Positions 25,739 through 38,200 of a stretch of DNA of 64,000 bases are shown piece by piece. Made by a program: the position numbers and the translations under genes. Each line of letters opens with the position of its first letter. Position 1 is the stretch's first letter. The notes below the pieces were generated by a model. It had not been told where the DNA came from and did not search any database. It saw only the letters and a list, made by a program, of their open reading frames with translations. This stretch comes from Pithys albifrons albifrons. Lineage: Eukaryota; Chordata; Aves; Passeriformes; Thamnophilidae. The stretch is taken from positions 93,667,560-93,731,559 of the forward strand of contig NC_092459.1 in NCBI RefSeq assembly GCF_047495875.1. Reading direction: 5' to 3'.

Positions 25739-28700
25739 TGTGGTTCCCAGGATGGAATAGTCCTTTATATCTCATTGCTTTACTCTGGAAAGTAAAACCA
25801 AATGAACAATACAAGCTCAAAAGACAAAATTACATTATTTATAAATTGTGCCTTTAATTTCAGACCTGCATGCTGTAGCAGGTTGTGAGTACTCTTTTGT
25901 CCAATGACTTAGATTTAGGAAGCTAAGTAGAGGGTATGTGTCAAGGGGAGCAAGGAGGTAGAGGTCAGTGGCATTGATGTCACATGCACTTTGCCTCTGT
26001 GAGGGAACGAATTAGGCTTCACACAGGCAGAAAAGTAAAGAGTTGAAATGGGGAACGAAACCAGAATGAAAGGTAACACATTTTGCACATTTGCTCACAT
26101 TTACTGCAAATCTGATGGAGTGAAAAGCCCTTTGAAACTAAGAATAGCTGAGAGAGTCAGACCAGAGATTTGCCTATTCTAATGCCTCATACTTAATATG
26201 GGTTAATAGCAGAGCCCTGGGTAAAAAGTTTAAATACTGGACAAGCACACAGTCTTATTTCTCTTGGTATACCCTTCCACTTTCTGGCAGTATGCAGCTA
26301 GGAGTTTCTTCAGCCAGAGATTGTATCCTCATCTCCATGCTGAATAGTTCTTCTTGGAGTTTTGCAGAGCTCAAAGTCACTTCATTCACAGAGCTTTCTT
26401 TGCTCTTAAGGACGGGGTAAAAAATGGCTGTAGAAATATAAATCACAGTCCACCAAGAGCTGGTGCTTACCAATTCTGTGTTGTGGAAATGATTTCTCTT
26501 CTTTGGTGTTATTCTTGACTCACTTCTTTAGTGTTATTCATGATCCCTACAGAGGTAAGAAGAAAATTGAGTCTTTTTAGTATATTGTTTAATAGACAAT
26601 GCATGTGCACACAGCAAAACCTTTAAATTTGCCATTTGGGTTTTTTAATCAGAAGCTATTAACCTCCACCTGTTAACCATAATTTTTTTCTTAGAAACTA
26701 AATTAAAATTGAGAGGTCCTGAAGACTGCATATTAAGTCTGTAACTGGTATGAAATGAGGATGAAGTGTACTTTGCATCACTTCCTAAATGGCAGCTTTT
26801 GATACTTGTCCTGACCAAGGTCTCAATGGAAGCAAAAATCTGCAATGGAAACAACGATTTGGGTAACTTACCAGAGTACTGGATATGCATGTACAAGACC
26901 TCTTAGCAGAAGTATATCTGCTTAGTTCATTTGCCCTTTCTAAAGAGAAGGACAGTAACCAATTTGGATGGGATAGCTAAATAATTCCACCCAGCCAAAT
27001 ACAAGGAGAAGCAACAGTTTATATTCCTTAATTATGCAAACCTTCCTTTTGGCTGCATGTTATAGGTAATTTTGCATGTGCATAAGAAGAAAAAATCAGA
27101 GAAGCTTGCATATGTCCCAAACCCCTCATCACCCTGATACGGGTCTTCTCCAGTTCCATCTACAGGTGCCTTTTAGGGGACTACTTGTACACTGCATGTC
27201 ATTATGGAGCAGGAGCACATTGTGGTTGTACCCTTGCCCAGTTCCCAGAGATTTTCTTTCAAATCACATTGCATGATCAGATTCCATTAAAAATCCTCAG
27301 CCTCTGTATTAACACCAGCTCCGTTCAGGTTTGAAGTACAGTTTGGTCCTTTGTAGAAAAGCAGAATTTTGAGGAGAAATGTAACTCATGATCTAATTAT
27401 TTAGACTCACTATATTAGTAAATCATAAAAAAATTGGCAGTATTCTTTCTTTGGTAATCCTTTCTTGGAAAAACTAAGCTTCTTAATAAGTCTCAGTAGT
27501 CATGGATGGAAATCCACCAACTGCAACAGTGTTTATTGACCTTTCCAAAGTGTTAGATTTAATTAGACTTCCATTAATACAACTGCACATAGATTTGTCA
27601 AGTCAGCTCTTTTCCATGTTTGCACAGGGGAAGTTCCCAGCTCTTTTTAGTCTTGACTGGTCCTTCACTGTAAAGGACATGTTCGCACTTCAGTCTGCAG
27701 TGTGTTATGGAATTACACTGAGCTGACTCAGATACTGGAACAAGTTTAATTGTGGTGGAGAGGAGGAGAGGGTTTACCCAACTTCTTGGCAGGCTAGCCT
27801 GCAGTTTGACCATGTCCAGTATTGGAGCAAGCTCATCTCCAGCCAGGCTGGTCACCTCTGCACTACCCTGCAGTTGTAGTGCAGACACCCAACTCAGCAG
27901 TTTAGTGGTGCTTGACCCTTTGCTCATGTGCTTGTTCAGTAAACCTGCTCAGGGAGCATCTTGCACCAAAGGCAACATGAGTGGGGAGTCTTCCTTGTAT
28001 ACTTTTTTGATTTCTCCCATTCTTTTAGTGTCATACCAGAAGCAGCTGTAGTCAGGCCCACTAGATTTCTCCAGCTGTATCATTAGATCAGTGCAGCTAT
28101 GGAAACATGACTACAACATTTAGGAAGTCTTGCTAGTTTCGGTCTTCTGGTGGACATGTATCCTTTCACATAAGAGGACATCGTAGAGTGAATCAGGGGA
28201 AAATATCTGATGTAACACCAAACTGAGGTATTCAAATCTTTAGTTGCATTGACATATTAGGAACACTCACCTATCAAATTGCTTATGGTGCCTTTCTTGG
28301 ATGGCTTTTTCCATGAGTAACATTGTCTGAAGTTGCAAAAATATCTTTTAAAAGTTAAAAGTATTGGCTGGACCCATATGCCCGTGGACCCTAACACCTA
28401 CATAGTAGTATTTCCACAATGGTTTATTTAATTCTAGTGATGAAATATATAATCTATTAAAGGCTACCAAAATTGATAAAGTACTTCAAATAAAATTTTT
28501 TTGTTCAATTATTTCTTTCTTCTGTAAAAAAAAAAAAATTCCTGTGCTTTGACAGACATTTTCTTGCTACTGAAAATTTTTATATCTGCATGTTGGAGAG
28601 GGGATATAAATGTATACAAAGATACTTATTAATATATATATAGTTCTCAGAATGGAAATGTGGAAGTTCATTTGACAACTGTTTCCCCAGAAGACTATAC

Positions 28701-29055
28701 TCTTAAAAGTTCTGGAATGTAAGTTCAGAAATCCACAGAAATTTCTCACCACAATTTGTCATAAGTCAACCCTGTGAATGTGTATGTACAGTGTAGATGT
28801 CTGTGAGCCATTCAGCCTCCTGAAATTATCTTCACACACTGTGAAACACTCATATAGATTTTCCTAGCTTCTTTCTTGGAAGCTTTGATTAGTGGATTAA
28901 TTAGTTATGTTGATATTTGGAATACAATATTTCAGATGGTACGTTAGAAAAAATTCCATTAGGAGGGTATTGTATGTCTGAAATAGATTACCCAGAGAGG
29001 TGCTGAAATCTGCTCACTTGCAACTTTTGAAGACTTGGCCAGACAAAGTCATGGT
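25739..29055. other. Intergenic, no supported gene
   Basis: No confirmed gene. A minus-strand open block at 26,255-26,427 follows a good polypyrimidine-AG acceptor and encodes a coiled-coil-like peptide; it is discussed as a finding. A poly-A run lies near 28,527, and short AT microsatellite sequence near 28,630. Confidence 0.5.
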
Positions 29056-29066
29056 TTGACTGAAAT

Positions 29067-29388
29067 GTGTGTGTGTGTGTGTGGCTCGGCTTCGCGAACG
29101 AAGATTTGGGAAGGGCTGTCCCCACGTGGGTGTGCCCTTCCAGCCTGTGCAGTGGATTTTAGGTGAGGCACAGTGTGCGCAGAACTGGCCCCACCGTTTA
29201 AGTCCTGAGGTTCATCTGCCACGGCCGAGCGAGCTTGGACAGTGCCAGTGAAGTCCTCAGGACTAGAACCTACAGCACCCGGCATTTCCCAGGAGGTCTC
29301 CCATCCAAGTACTAATCCGAGGCTGACCCTGCTTAGCTTCCGAGATCTGATGGGATCAGATGTCAGGGAGGCATTTAACTGCCTATGC
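29067..29388 (-). mobile_element. 5S rRNA-derived SINE, copy 1
   Basis: Read on the minus strand, the element begins with a 5S rRNA-like head. The A-box region (29,325-29,339) and the C-box TGGATGGGAGACC (29,295-29,307) are both essentially intact. A non-5S body of roughly 190 bp follows. The 3' end has a 14-base hairpin sequence, CTTCGTTCGCGAAG (29,090-29,103), then an (AC)n tail that reads as (GT)n on the + strand from 29,067. The whole element is flanked by a perfect 11-bp direct repeat, TTGACTGAAAT (29,056-29,066 and 29,389-29,399), the signature of target-primed retroposition. Many CpGs survive, so it is probably fairly young. The 3' end does not resemble CR1, so the LINE that moved it is not evident. 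An open frame runs through it but is a by-product of the repeat. Confidence 0.85.
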
Positions 29389-29399
29389 TTGACTGAAAT

Positions 29400-30000
29400 A
29401 CTGCCTTCCTTTCCACTGGTGTATTTTATTTTCCTATTCAAAATACTCTGCTTGTCCCTTGATGTATATATACACCATAATTTTTAGTATTTCACGCAGT
29501 TCAAGACCAGACTTGACCAGTGCAATAACTTGGTCTAATCATCTGTATTACACAGACTGCAGAACTTTACCAGGATTTCCTGTTGAAAGTTGTTTTGTAG
29601 CCAGCTGACTGTGCACACTGTAAGGAAGTAATTCAGTCCTGCTTTAACGATTTCAGGGGGTAGTGCATGCCCCAGTAATGTGAAGGGTTGACCTAATAAT
29701 TATCCTTACAGCTGCTAATTTGGAGTTTGTTGCCTGATTTTTCCAGTTTCAACTTTTGTGGATTGGTTTCTCAGGTATCTGATAAATTCTTCCTCTGCAA
29801 TGTTTACAGGCTGAATTAAGACATTGTTTAGTTCATTTAATCCATTAATTCCTTGCTATAGGAATCTTCATTTCTTTTGTCATATGATTTTAAGGATCCA
29901 GAGCTCTGTTATGATCTGTGGTGATACAGGTCCGCAGAAGGATAGTTATGGGATGTTGTTTGTCTACCACTCTGGTATGAAGCTGTAGAGCGAAATTCTT
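29400..30000. other. Intergenic, no feature seen
   Basis: Unique-looking AT-rich sequence between the 5S-derived SINE and the microsatellite/inverted-repeat cluster. No gene or element recognised. Confidence 0.6.
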
Positions 30001-30011
30001 GAAAAAGCTTT

Positions 30012-30048
30012 TATATACGTATATATATACACACACACATATATATAT
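30012..30048. repeat. TA/CA microsatellite
   Basis: Alternating TA and CA dinucleotides immediately left of the inverted repeat arm. Similar TA/CA tracts recur between the arms at about 30,130-30,208 and 30,250-30,300. Confidence 0.85.
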
Positions 30049-30386
30049 GTGGTAGAAAATGAACTAAGCTGATGGTCTTTCTGCAAAGAATGTATCCTAA
30101 AGTCCCTGCTGAGGTCACAGCTCTTTTAAAATACATGCATACATACATATATTCACATACATACATATATACACACACACACACATATATATATATACAC
30201 ACACATACATGATTTAAAGAGCCATGACCTCAGCAGGGAATTTTAAAATGCATACATATATGCGCACACACACACATATATAGATGTATATGTATACATA
30301 CATATTTTAAAGAGCCATGGACTCAGCAGGGAATTTAGGGTACATTCTTTGGAAAAAGATCATCAGCTTAGTTCATTTTCTACTAG
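30049..30386. repeat. Inverted repeat with microsatellite-filled loop
   Basis: The left arm (30,049-about 30,140) matches, in reverse complement, the right arm (about 30,297-30,386) over some 90 bp with only scattered differences. Shared blocks include TAGAAAATGAACTAAGCTGA and CCCTGCTGAG. Between them lies a partial third copy (about 30,210-30,250) in the right-arm orientation, and the intervening DNA is CA/TA microsatellite. The unit could be a decayed foldback DNA element or the product of template switching in unstable repeats. No transposase or clear target duplication is seen. Confidence 0.8.
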
Positions 30387-30599
30387 TTACATTGAGCAGG
30401 GTTGAATTGCCCTCCTCAGCTATTGACATCTCCTTTTCAAACTAAAAAACTCTATGTAGAAGAGAGCATTGTTGGGATAGACCTCGACTTCATCAAGTGG
30501 CAGGAATATTATAAGCATTGGGTAGATGAAGATGTGCAGGTCTGGGAGCCTGGTCCTGCTAATGCCACTGCTTTACATCAAATCTACAAGGACTCTAGT

Positions 30600-31030
30600 G
30601 GCGATACTTTATATATAAATGTTTCCCGTTTAATGTTTGTATTGTCAACATGTCTACCCTATGTATTTTCCCTTTAGTCATACCTGTCCTAGTTCTTCCC
30701 ACAACCCTTAGCGCTCTTTTCCCACCACTGCTTCCCTGATAGGCTGGCATTTGCTGCATTGCACCAGTTTTCCCTATATGGTTATGGTTGTACCCTTGTT
30801 TCCCATTGGTCTTTTTCCTAATCCCTCATTTGCATGCGCTTGGACCAATGAGGTGCTTTGTTCCTCCCATTGTTCTGGAAAAGTCCATTGCTACCCTTTA
30901 TAAGCCGGGCACCCCCAATAAATTTGCTTCTTCTGTGGACACCTGTCTTCGTGTGCAGTTCTTCCTTTGGGGGATCGGTGCCAGGACGGGTGCAGGAGGA
31001 GACTTCCCCAGCTTCAAGAGGCCAGCGAAA
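30600..31030 (+). mobile_element. LTR-like endogenous retrovirus remnant
   Basis: The order of signals is that of a retroviral LTR read on the + strand. There is an inverted CCAAT box (30,805-30,809), an octamer ATTTGCAT (30,828-30,835), a CCAAT box (30,844-30,848) and a TATA-like TTTATAA (about 30,897-30,903). These precede an AATAAA polyadenylation signal (30,917-30,922) and a GT-rich stretch. A TTTGGGGG motif (about 30,966) sits where a primer-binding site might start, but the bases after it do not match a tRNA I can name. The 5' boundary is uncertain, and no gag, pol or env frame is recognisable nearby. An unidentified 92-codon open frame (30,402-30,677) ends inside the presumed U3. It is a remnant or solo LTR at most, with no intact viral gene. 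Confidence 0.5.
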
Positions 31031-31111
31031 AGAGCTGATCATCACTTAAAGGTGGCTAACACTGTGCCTCTCAGAGCGAAGATCTGCGCATCGGCTTATC
31101 GGTACTAATTC

Positions 31112-34100
31112 ATCCACTGATAGAGCATGACTCTCATTTATGTATGAAATCCCTTGTTGCCTTTTCAGGTACTATCAGATAGATAAGAAGTGTGGTTTGT
31201 GGAGAAAAATTTTCAGAAATCAATTACTGATTATAGTGATAGTAGATTAGTAAAAGCATGCAGTAAAAGGAAAGAAAGAATTTCAGAATTATAAACAGAT
31301 TTTTTTTTCATTTCAAGTTTTCTCAATCAGCTCCAAGTGGAGATCTTTCTTGTGGCCTTTCTTAATCTGACCTAAAATATATGCAAACATAATTCCTGAT
31401 GTGATTTCAATGATATTGTTGAACATTACCATTGTAAGGACTACCATGGCCATGTCTGAAAACTGGTCAGCTGCACAGTAAATTCATCCCCAGATTTCTA
31501 AAATTAGTCTTAGATTTTTTGAGGGTATCATCTCATACATTTGTTCACCTAACACCTAAGCTACAGTGCAAGCCAAACTTCAGGCTACAATTCAGGAACC
31601 TTTCAAGATCCCACAAGCCACAACAAACACATTGACAGGAATCAGCTGTGCTGTGACAAATGCTGGGGGAGGGTAAGGACAAATCCACACAGAGATGTGA
31701 TACCTTGGTTGGGGGTCAGAGTTATACACTAGTGTTCAGTGTTGTGATACTGCACCATGATGAAATAATGAAAACTCAATGTAATACCTCTGATTAGTTT
31801 TTTCATTTGTTAAGTATACTGTCATTTGATAGCCTGATGGAGTGATTTTTGCAGTGGAGGAGTTGAGCCCTGTAAAACCTCAAAGCACTTTCTTTCCATT
31901 GTGGGTAGCTCAGTTAAGCTCTTATTAAACTCAGCTTTTTCTAATTTTGTAATTCTCCTCCAGATGTTTGCTTTTGCTTTTAAGACAATATTAGCTGTAG
32001 ATGTTTGTTTGCGTTTATGGTGTGGGTTGTTTCATTACTTCTTGTTGTTTGGTTATCCTTTCCAAATGCCAGGTATCAATTAAATACTTTATCCTTCTTT
32101 AGCTGTAACATAGCTTGCTAATCATCAGCTCTTGAATTCAGAACTTAATTGAAGTTTACCAGTGAAAAATATATGTATTTAGATACTTTGGAAGTAATGT
32201 GTTCTTATTGTATCTTTTGTTTACATACAATGATCCATAAGATGTATAAATCTTCTGGCACTGACAACAAAGTTAGTTGAAGCAAATTCACTTCAGTATT
32301 ATTTCTTAAGCCACCAGAACGTGCTTCCCTTTTCCTGGAAAAAAACCCTTTTCATTTCAGTTGCTCAAAATGTATGAAGTGACGAACTGCAGATAGCAAA
32401 CTGAGCATTTGTTGGAGTTCATGCTTATTACAGCAGTGTTCTGGAAAGTGTTTGTGCTTAGGCTTTTAATAAACTCCCTCTAGAGATCAATTACCATGAT
32501 TTGTCTAGTTACTATGGATAAGAGGTTTTGGGGGGTTGTTGTTGAAATATTTTGTTAAACTGAGAGAGTCTGAAATGCTTTTATTTAGGCAGAGTAAAAA
32601 GAGAATGGAAAGCAGAACGCAGTACTTCTAAGGAAAAATAATAATTGAAATAGTAAAAGAACTTTGCAACATTAGCAAGTCTGGTAGGACAATTTTGTCT
32701 GTGTGTTTTAGCCTTATTCACACGTAGCCCAGAATGTAGGTCAGCAGAAGATGTGTAAGAAGGAGGATAAGCACTGATCAGTTAATACTCTTGACAAAGT
32801 TTTCTCACTATAAGGTTTCAGTATAATCAAAACCAGTTTAGCATTTGAGGAAAAGCACCATGAAATGGAGTAATGGAATTAGCTTTTATGTTTTTCCAGA
32901 ACCTAAACCACATTTCCTGTCACAACTGTATATTATTAATACAAGGCCATCTGCTTAGTCGGAGCTGCACAAATATAATACGTCTGGTTCAAATATTTCT
33001 TTTTTACTTTTGTGGTGAAAAACTAAAGCAAGATGTTGCCTCAACTCATCACAAAAAAGAGTGTGATTTGGAATACTGCAAGTTTTCAGCATGGTCTCAC
33101 AGACAGATAGTATAATTCTGTTAATTTATCATCCAGGACTGTTACTGCATGAATTTTTATGTCTTGCTTCCCCTTAATTTTGTATTCTATGGTTGCAGTA
33201 AGTGGTTTCCAGTCACAGAGGGAAATGAGGAGCTATCTTGAAACTCCCTCCCTTTCCCAGCCCCCTGTCCTTTAGAATTGGACATAGAAAGTTGTGCGCT
33301 TTCTGGTTTTCAGGGGAGTGGTGGTGTTGAGACATGTCATCTTTTCTCATGTTGTAACCAGCCTCCACAGGCATAAGGCAAAGGGCACAAAGTCTGTTAA
33401 CGAAATGGCATCATCTCAGGAACATGATGTCCAGAAAATATTTTCCCAGGGGACTAATGTCCTACCCAGATATTTTTCCACATTAATAGCCACTCTGAAA
33501 AAAATCAATTACTGCATTTCCTTATAGATTGCTTCAACATATACCAAGAACAACTGAGACTTCTTTGAGAGCTAAGCACGCTTGGAAGTCTGGCACTGAG
33601 TCCTGGACTTTGAATCAGGACAAGAAGGCTCAGAAATTCCTGTGTAGTTTCCCCAGCTCTTTCCCAAAGGCCTGCATGAAGGGCTCTGGATAGTGTCACA
33701 GGTGTGCTGCTTGTGCCCCATTAGTCTCATCAGTATGTGGAACAGCAGGAGAGCGTATCTGAAATTCCACTTGATTATGTGAGGTGATTTACCAGAGGCC
33801 TCACAGACCAACATAAACTTTGGCCAAATGTAGCTGTTAGCTGTGATAACCCGAGAGCCCTGACAAGGAGATCAGTTTCCTTGGAGAGCTGGTTACCACA
33901 TTTTCCAGCCCTCACTAATTTGTTTTTTGCTGATGCCAACCATATCTTCTTTCTCTCATGGCTGTGGTGCCAGTGATGCTTGACTATCTCAGCCTTGGTC
34001 TTTGCTCTGTTCCTTCTGAACAGCTCCACCTGTTTTACACCAATTGTGCCATAAAAAATATTCCCTCAGCAATTTAAAGGATTTTTTTCTTAATGAAAAA

Positions 34101-35215
34101 TGAAAACCTACTCAAACAGTGGAGGAACGTCTGTTCTATGCTTTTCATTACTGAGGTTTATCTTTCTTCATCCTTGGTCTGTTGTGAACCCTTGGATGTG
34201 TTATGCCTAATTTAGGGATTTTGAGGTTAAAAGGACAAAAGTGTTAGTTCTTGTCTCTAGTGCTGGGAAGGTTTATACCAGCTGAACATCTGGATTTGTG
34301 TGTTCTAAAAACCCTTTTGCAGACTAATCAAGTGACATTTCAAATTGAGGGGAGTAACTTGCTGCTCCAGCTGTACAGCTGTTTTGAGACCTGAGTATTT
34401 TGGCTGTAAAATAACAATGATCCAGAACCCAATAGTGAAAGGATTATTTTTATAACTTATTTTTTAGAAGCAGATTTGAGGATGTGAAAGCGAACCTTAG
34501 TGTTTTAGGGCTCGGACATCTACCAGGATAAAGATTTTGCAATTAGAACTAATTAATAATTTCCTTGGTCGGTAAAGCAAAACCAAATCCCGCTCATCCA
34601 GTTCAGATTATGTAGAAAGAAAATATTGTTTGGAATTCACTCTCCAATGGGAGTAATTATTCTCTATATTTCACTCATCACATTACAACCCTCTTCAGAG
34701 AAAAGAAAGAAGAAATGTTCTCATTAAATTCTGAAACAGGCATTTTTTCTGACAAGTTGCTCTTGCTTTGAAGAGGCTAATATCCAATGATGGAAATTGT
34801 AAAGAATAAATAAAAAGGCTTTGTACAGAATGGTTTACTTAAAATTACACTGTCAAAGAGCTTTTCATAATAATTAAAAAAAAATCACAATGTTTGGGAT
34901 GAAAACACTATTGAATCTGCAACCTGCTTACTCACCTGGTGGTATTTTCATGGTTTTACTTAATGAACACACTCTGTGTTTTGCTATTGTAAGGCTGCCT
35001 GGGAGAGCTGGGTTGGTAGCATTGATTCTTTCCTCAAAGACAGAAGTCTCAGTTTAGCAAATCAGTTCTATTCAGCAATGAAATAAAAAAACTTGAGCAT
35101 GCTCTCAAAGTTTAATTAATTTGAATTATTTTCTGGCCTGGAGACTAAAGGGTCCCTAGTAGCAACACCTGCTTTTGCTCTCATTCTTTGTAGTAGGACC
35201 AGATGTTTTGGGTAC
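31112..35215. other. Intergenic, no supported gene
   Basis: No recognisable gene, RNA or mobile element. Open frames are short and lack consistent splice signals. Confidence 0.6.
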
Positions 35216-35232
35216 TGTGTGTGTGTGTGTGT
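35216..35232. repeat. (GT)n microsatellite
   Basis: About eight GT dinucleotides. Confidence 0.9.
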
Positions 35233-38200
35233 TGGGGTGAAACTGGATGGGAATGCTCCCCTTGGTAGTTGTGTACACACACTCCTTATTTGCCAGTGAG
35301 AGCAGTGTGTTGTTGATATCCACAGGAGAATGGACTGCTTGGATGAATGTGAGTCTCCTCTTGGAGAGGACAGAGATCAGTTTAACACCTTAAAAATCAG
35401 ATTGTTCTGATACTGAGCCATTTCAAATGGGAACTCCCTTAAGAAGGCAGACATGGTCAAACGAGGCTCATGTGTACTGTTACGAACCTGGCCATTCTTC
35501 CCTCAAACAGTAATTTCATCATTCTTGGAAGCCCATCATGTAAGTGTGCCTGATGAAAGGCACCTCTTGGCTGCCAGGTGAAGAAATACCTTCTCCTTAG
35601 TTAAGGAATGTGTGTCTGAATGAAGAAAAGCAGATCCATACTTAGGAGATCTATTTATGTACATGGAACATTGTAATTTGGGCTCTATGATGCTCCTACC
35701 TGGACATGTGGAAAAAACTTCCATCTCATAACTAGAAAAAATTGTCTTTGCTGGGAAGTAATTAATCTAGAGCAGTGTAGTCTGAAGCAGGGAATAGTTA
35801 TGTACTTCTTCAGGGCAGCTTACCTGCCAAATTGTTACTGGGGGCAGAAAATGTTCCAGAGAAGTTCACATCCAGTTTTGGTGGAACTGTGCTTGTAAGC
35901 TTATACCAGTTATATGAGGGCAGCTCTAAGACTAAAAGGTGATTGTACCAGTTTGACCAAAGTCCCCTGAATAACATGTCAGTGTTTTAAATATACTTCC
36001 CTGCCCTACTGCCACTGGCTCCTGCTATCTGCTCTCCCTCATTTGCAGGACTTTGTAGCTCATTCTACTCCCAGCCTAATAGTTTGTCTCTGTGGGTACC
36101 AGGTCTGGATCCATGGACTGCTGCTGTGTCCTTTGTGAGTTGTTCTGTATCACAGTTAGTGTTATCCATCAAAACTGAAATCCTTTTGATCTACATCCTT
36201 TTTAAGGCTGACTACAGCTACTATCTGTTGTAAGTAAGGCATTAGAGCCTTGGGCATGTTGAGATTCTCTGGTTCAGACACTGAACATGCTACATGGCCA
36301 ATACATGCTGCCAGCCAACTCCTAAAACAATGTAAGAAAAGCACAGCATTGCCTTGGGAAAGTGGCATTCATCTGTCCTAATTTTTAAAACTACACTGCA
36401 CCTATTCTTTGTGCTGTTAATGAAAAAAAAAAAAGCTGCAGGTCATACCCACAAAGAAGTACGTGTCCTACAGCTAAGTCCACATGGTGGGGTTATTTTA
36501 ACACACAAGTTCAGACATGACTTTCAAGCTTGATGAACAGAGAACAATGTCCTGTTTGTGTGGGTGTGTGCACTGTCAAGCAGGCCAGGTTTGAGTGACT
36601 ACAGATTTTTGAATGGGAATCAGAAAAGGTCATTTGGAAATGGACAATATTTGCTCCTGCTCAGTTTGTGACTAAACATCTGGGATTCACAGAGGACACT
36701 AAAACAAGGTATTAAACAAGATTTTTGCTGATTTCTTCCAGATAAGAAGCAATACCAAGAATAACAGCGGTAACAGAGTAGGAAATGATGAAATTTTTGC
36801 TATGTTCACTTGAGCTGCTTTTAAAAATTATGGGGCTTGGGGTTTTTTTCCCCCACTCAGAGCTGCAAAAATTGACTAGTTCTAATGAAAAAGAAAAGAT
36901 GCTGATGTTATACAGTAGTGGAAAACAAACCAATTTGTTGAAAATTACTGTTGAAAAGTATGCTTCACTAATAGGTCACATTTATTCTCTTGAAACACTG
37001 TGCAATTTTTTAAACTCTTCTGAGGGTGTAGTGAATGTTTTTCATCTTTACAATAATGTTTTGAGGAATCACAGATAGCAGACATCTCAGAAGGGGAATG
37101 TAAGTACCTTCCTGAAGCAGTTTTTTACCATAATATCATACTTCTCTACCTATTTTCTCCCCTCTTTAGAAAATACAAAAAAAATAAAATTACTTGCTTT
37201 CAAGCTATAATAACTTAACAATTTCTTCATTTATACCCTTCAAGAAGGTATATATCATACTTACAGTTGTTTCATCTGCCTCTTTTCTGTTGATTCCCCC
37301 CATTTCAGAAAATGGACATAAATGAGAGTAGATACTGATGTGTAGAATACTAATGTATTATTTTAACATATTTATTCCATGTAAACATTCATTAGTTAGA
37401 ATGGAATGCTTTTCTCAAAGCACTTCCCAGCACAGTCTTAAAACACAATTATCCAAATAGACTACTCCAAGAGCAAGCATTGCCCAGGCATTAATAATCT
37501 GGTAGCTGAAGGCTTGTTGACTTTCTTACCAGAGTCATTCTCCCAACCTCTCAGTTTGGGAAAGCAAATGTGCCTTGCAGCATGTCCTGGAGGATGATAA
37601 AGGCAGAGGATTATTGGCAATAGTTAGTCTTCAGAGGAGAAACGATGTATTGTTCTGAGCACAAGACAAAACCTGAAACTGCCAGTCCTGCCTCTGACTG
37701 TGATTCTTTCCAAGGTTTTGAGTAAATCACTTGATCTCTTGACCTCAGGTTCTTTATCTGTAAAACAGTGATAATATCACTCGTTTTGCTGAGTAATTTT
37801 ACAAGATGTTGGAAAAGCAGTGCTTGGAAAACACTTTGATGATAAAAAGTGCATTTTAATTGTGATTTTTAATACAAACTGCTGATAAAAATGGTGTTCT
37901 GCATTCTGTTATAAAGTAATCATGACAGATGAAATGTTTAAGTTATACCACATGACCTGCAACTGTGTTTTAAGAGCAATCCACAATAGCATTTCCTTAG
38001 AAAAAGCTATAGAAAGTGGAAACCAAAAATGTCCCTACTGTTCCTTGTGGTGAGAATGTTGCAATAGACACGGTGAAGAGAGACATTGTTCAGAATATTT
38101 TTACTCAAAATGGCCACAGAGCGTTCAGCTGGAAACAAACTGACAGCTCAGTGGGGAGTGGTACGGGGCATGCAGTGGCCTCTGTGTCGGTCAGCAGCAG

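Noticed and set aside
27502..27726. TVFIDLSKVLDL resembling a reverse-transcriptase motif
   Set aside because: Only a dozen residues resemble the LINE motif; the flanks do not continue the homology on either side.
29049..29441. 130-codon minus-strand frame and a 60-codon + frame
   Set aside because: Both fall inside or across the 5S-derived SINE and reflect its GC-rich body, not a gene.
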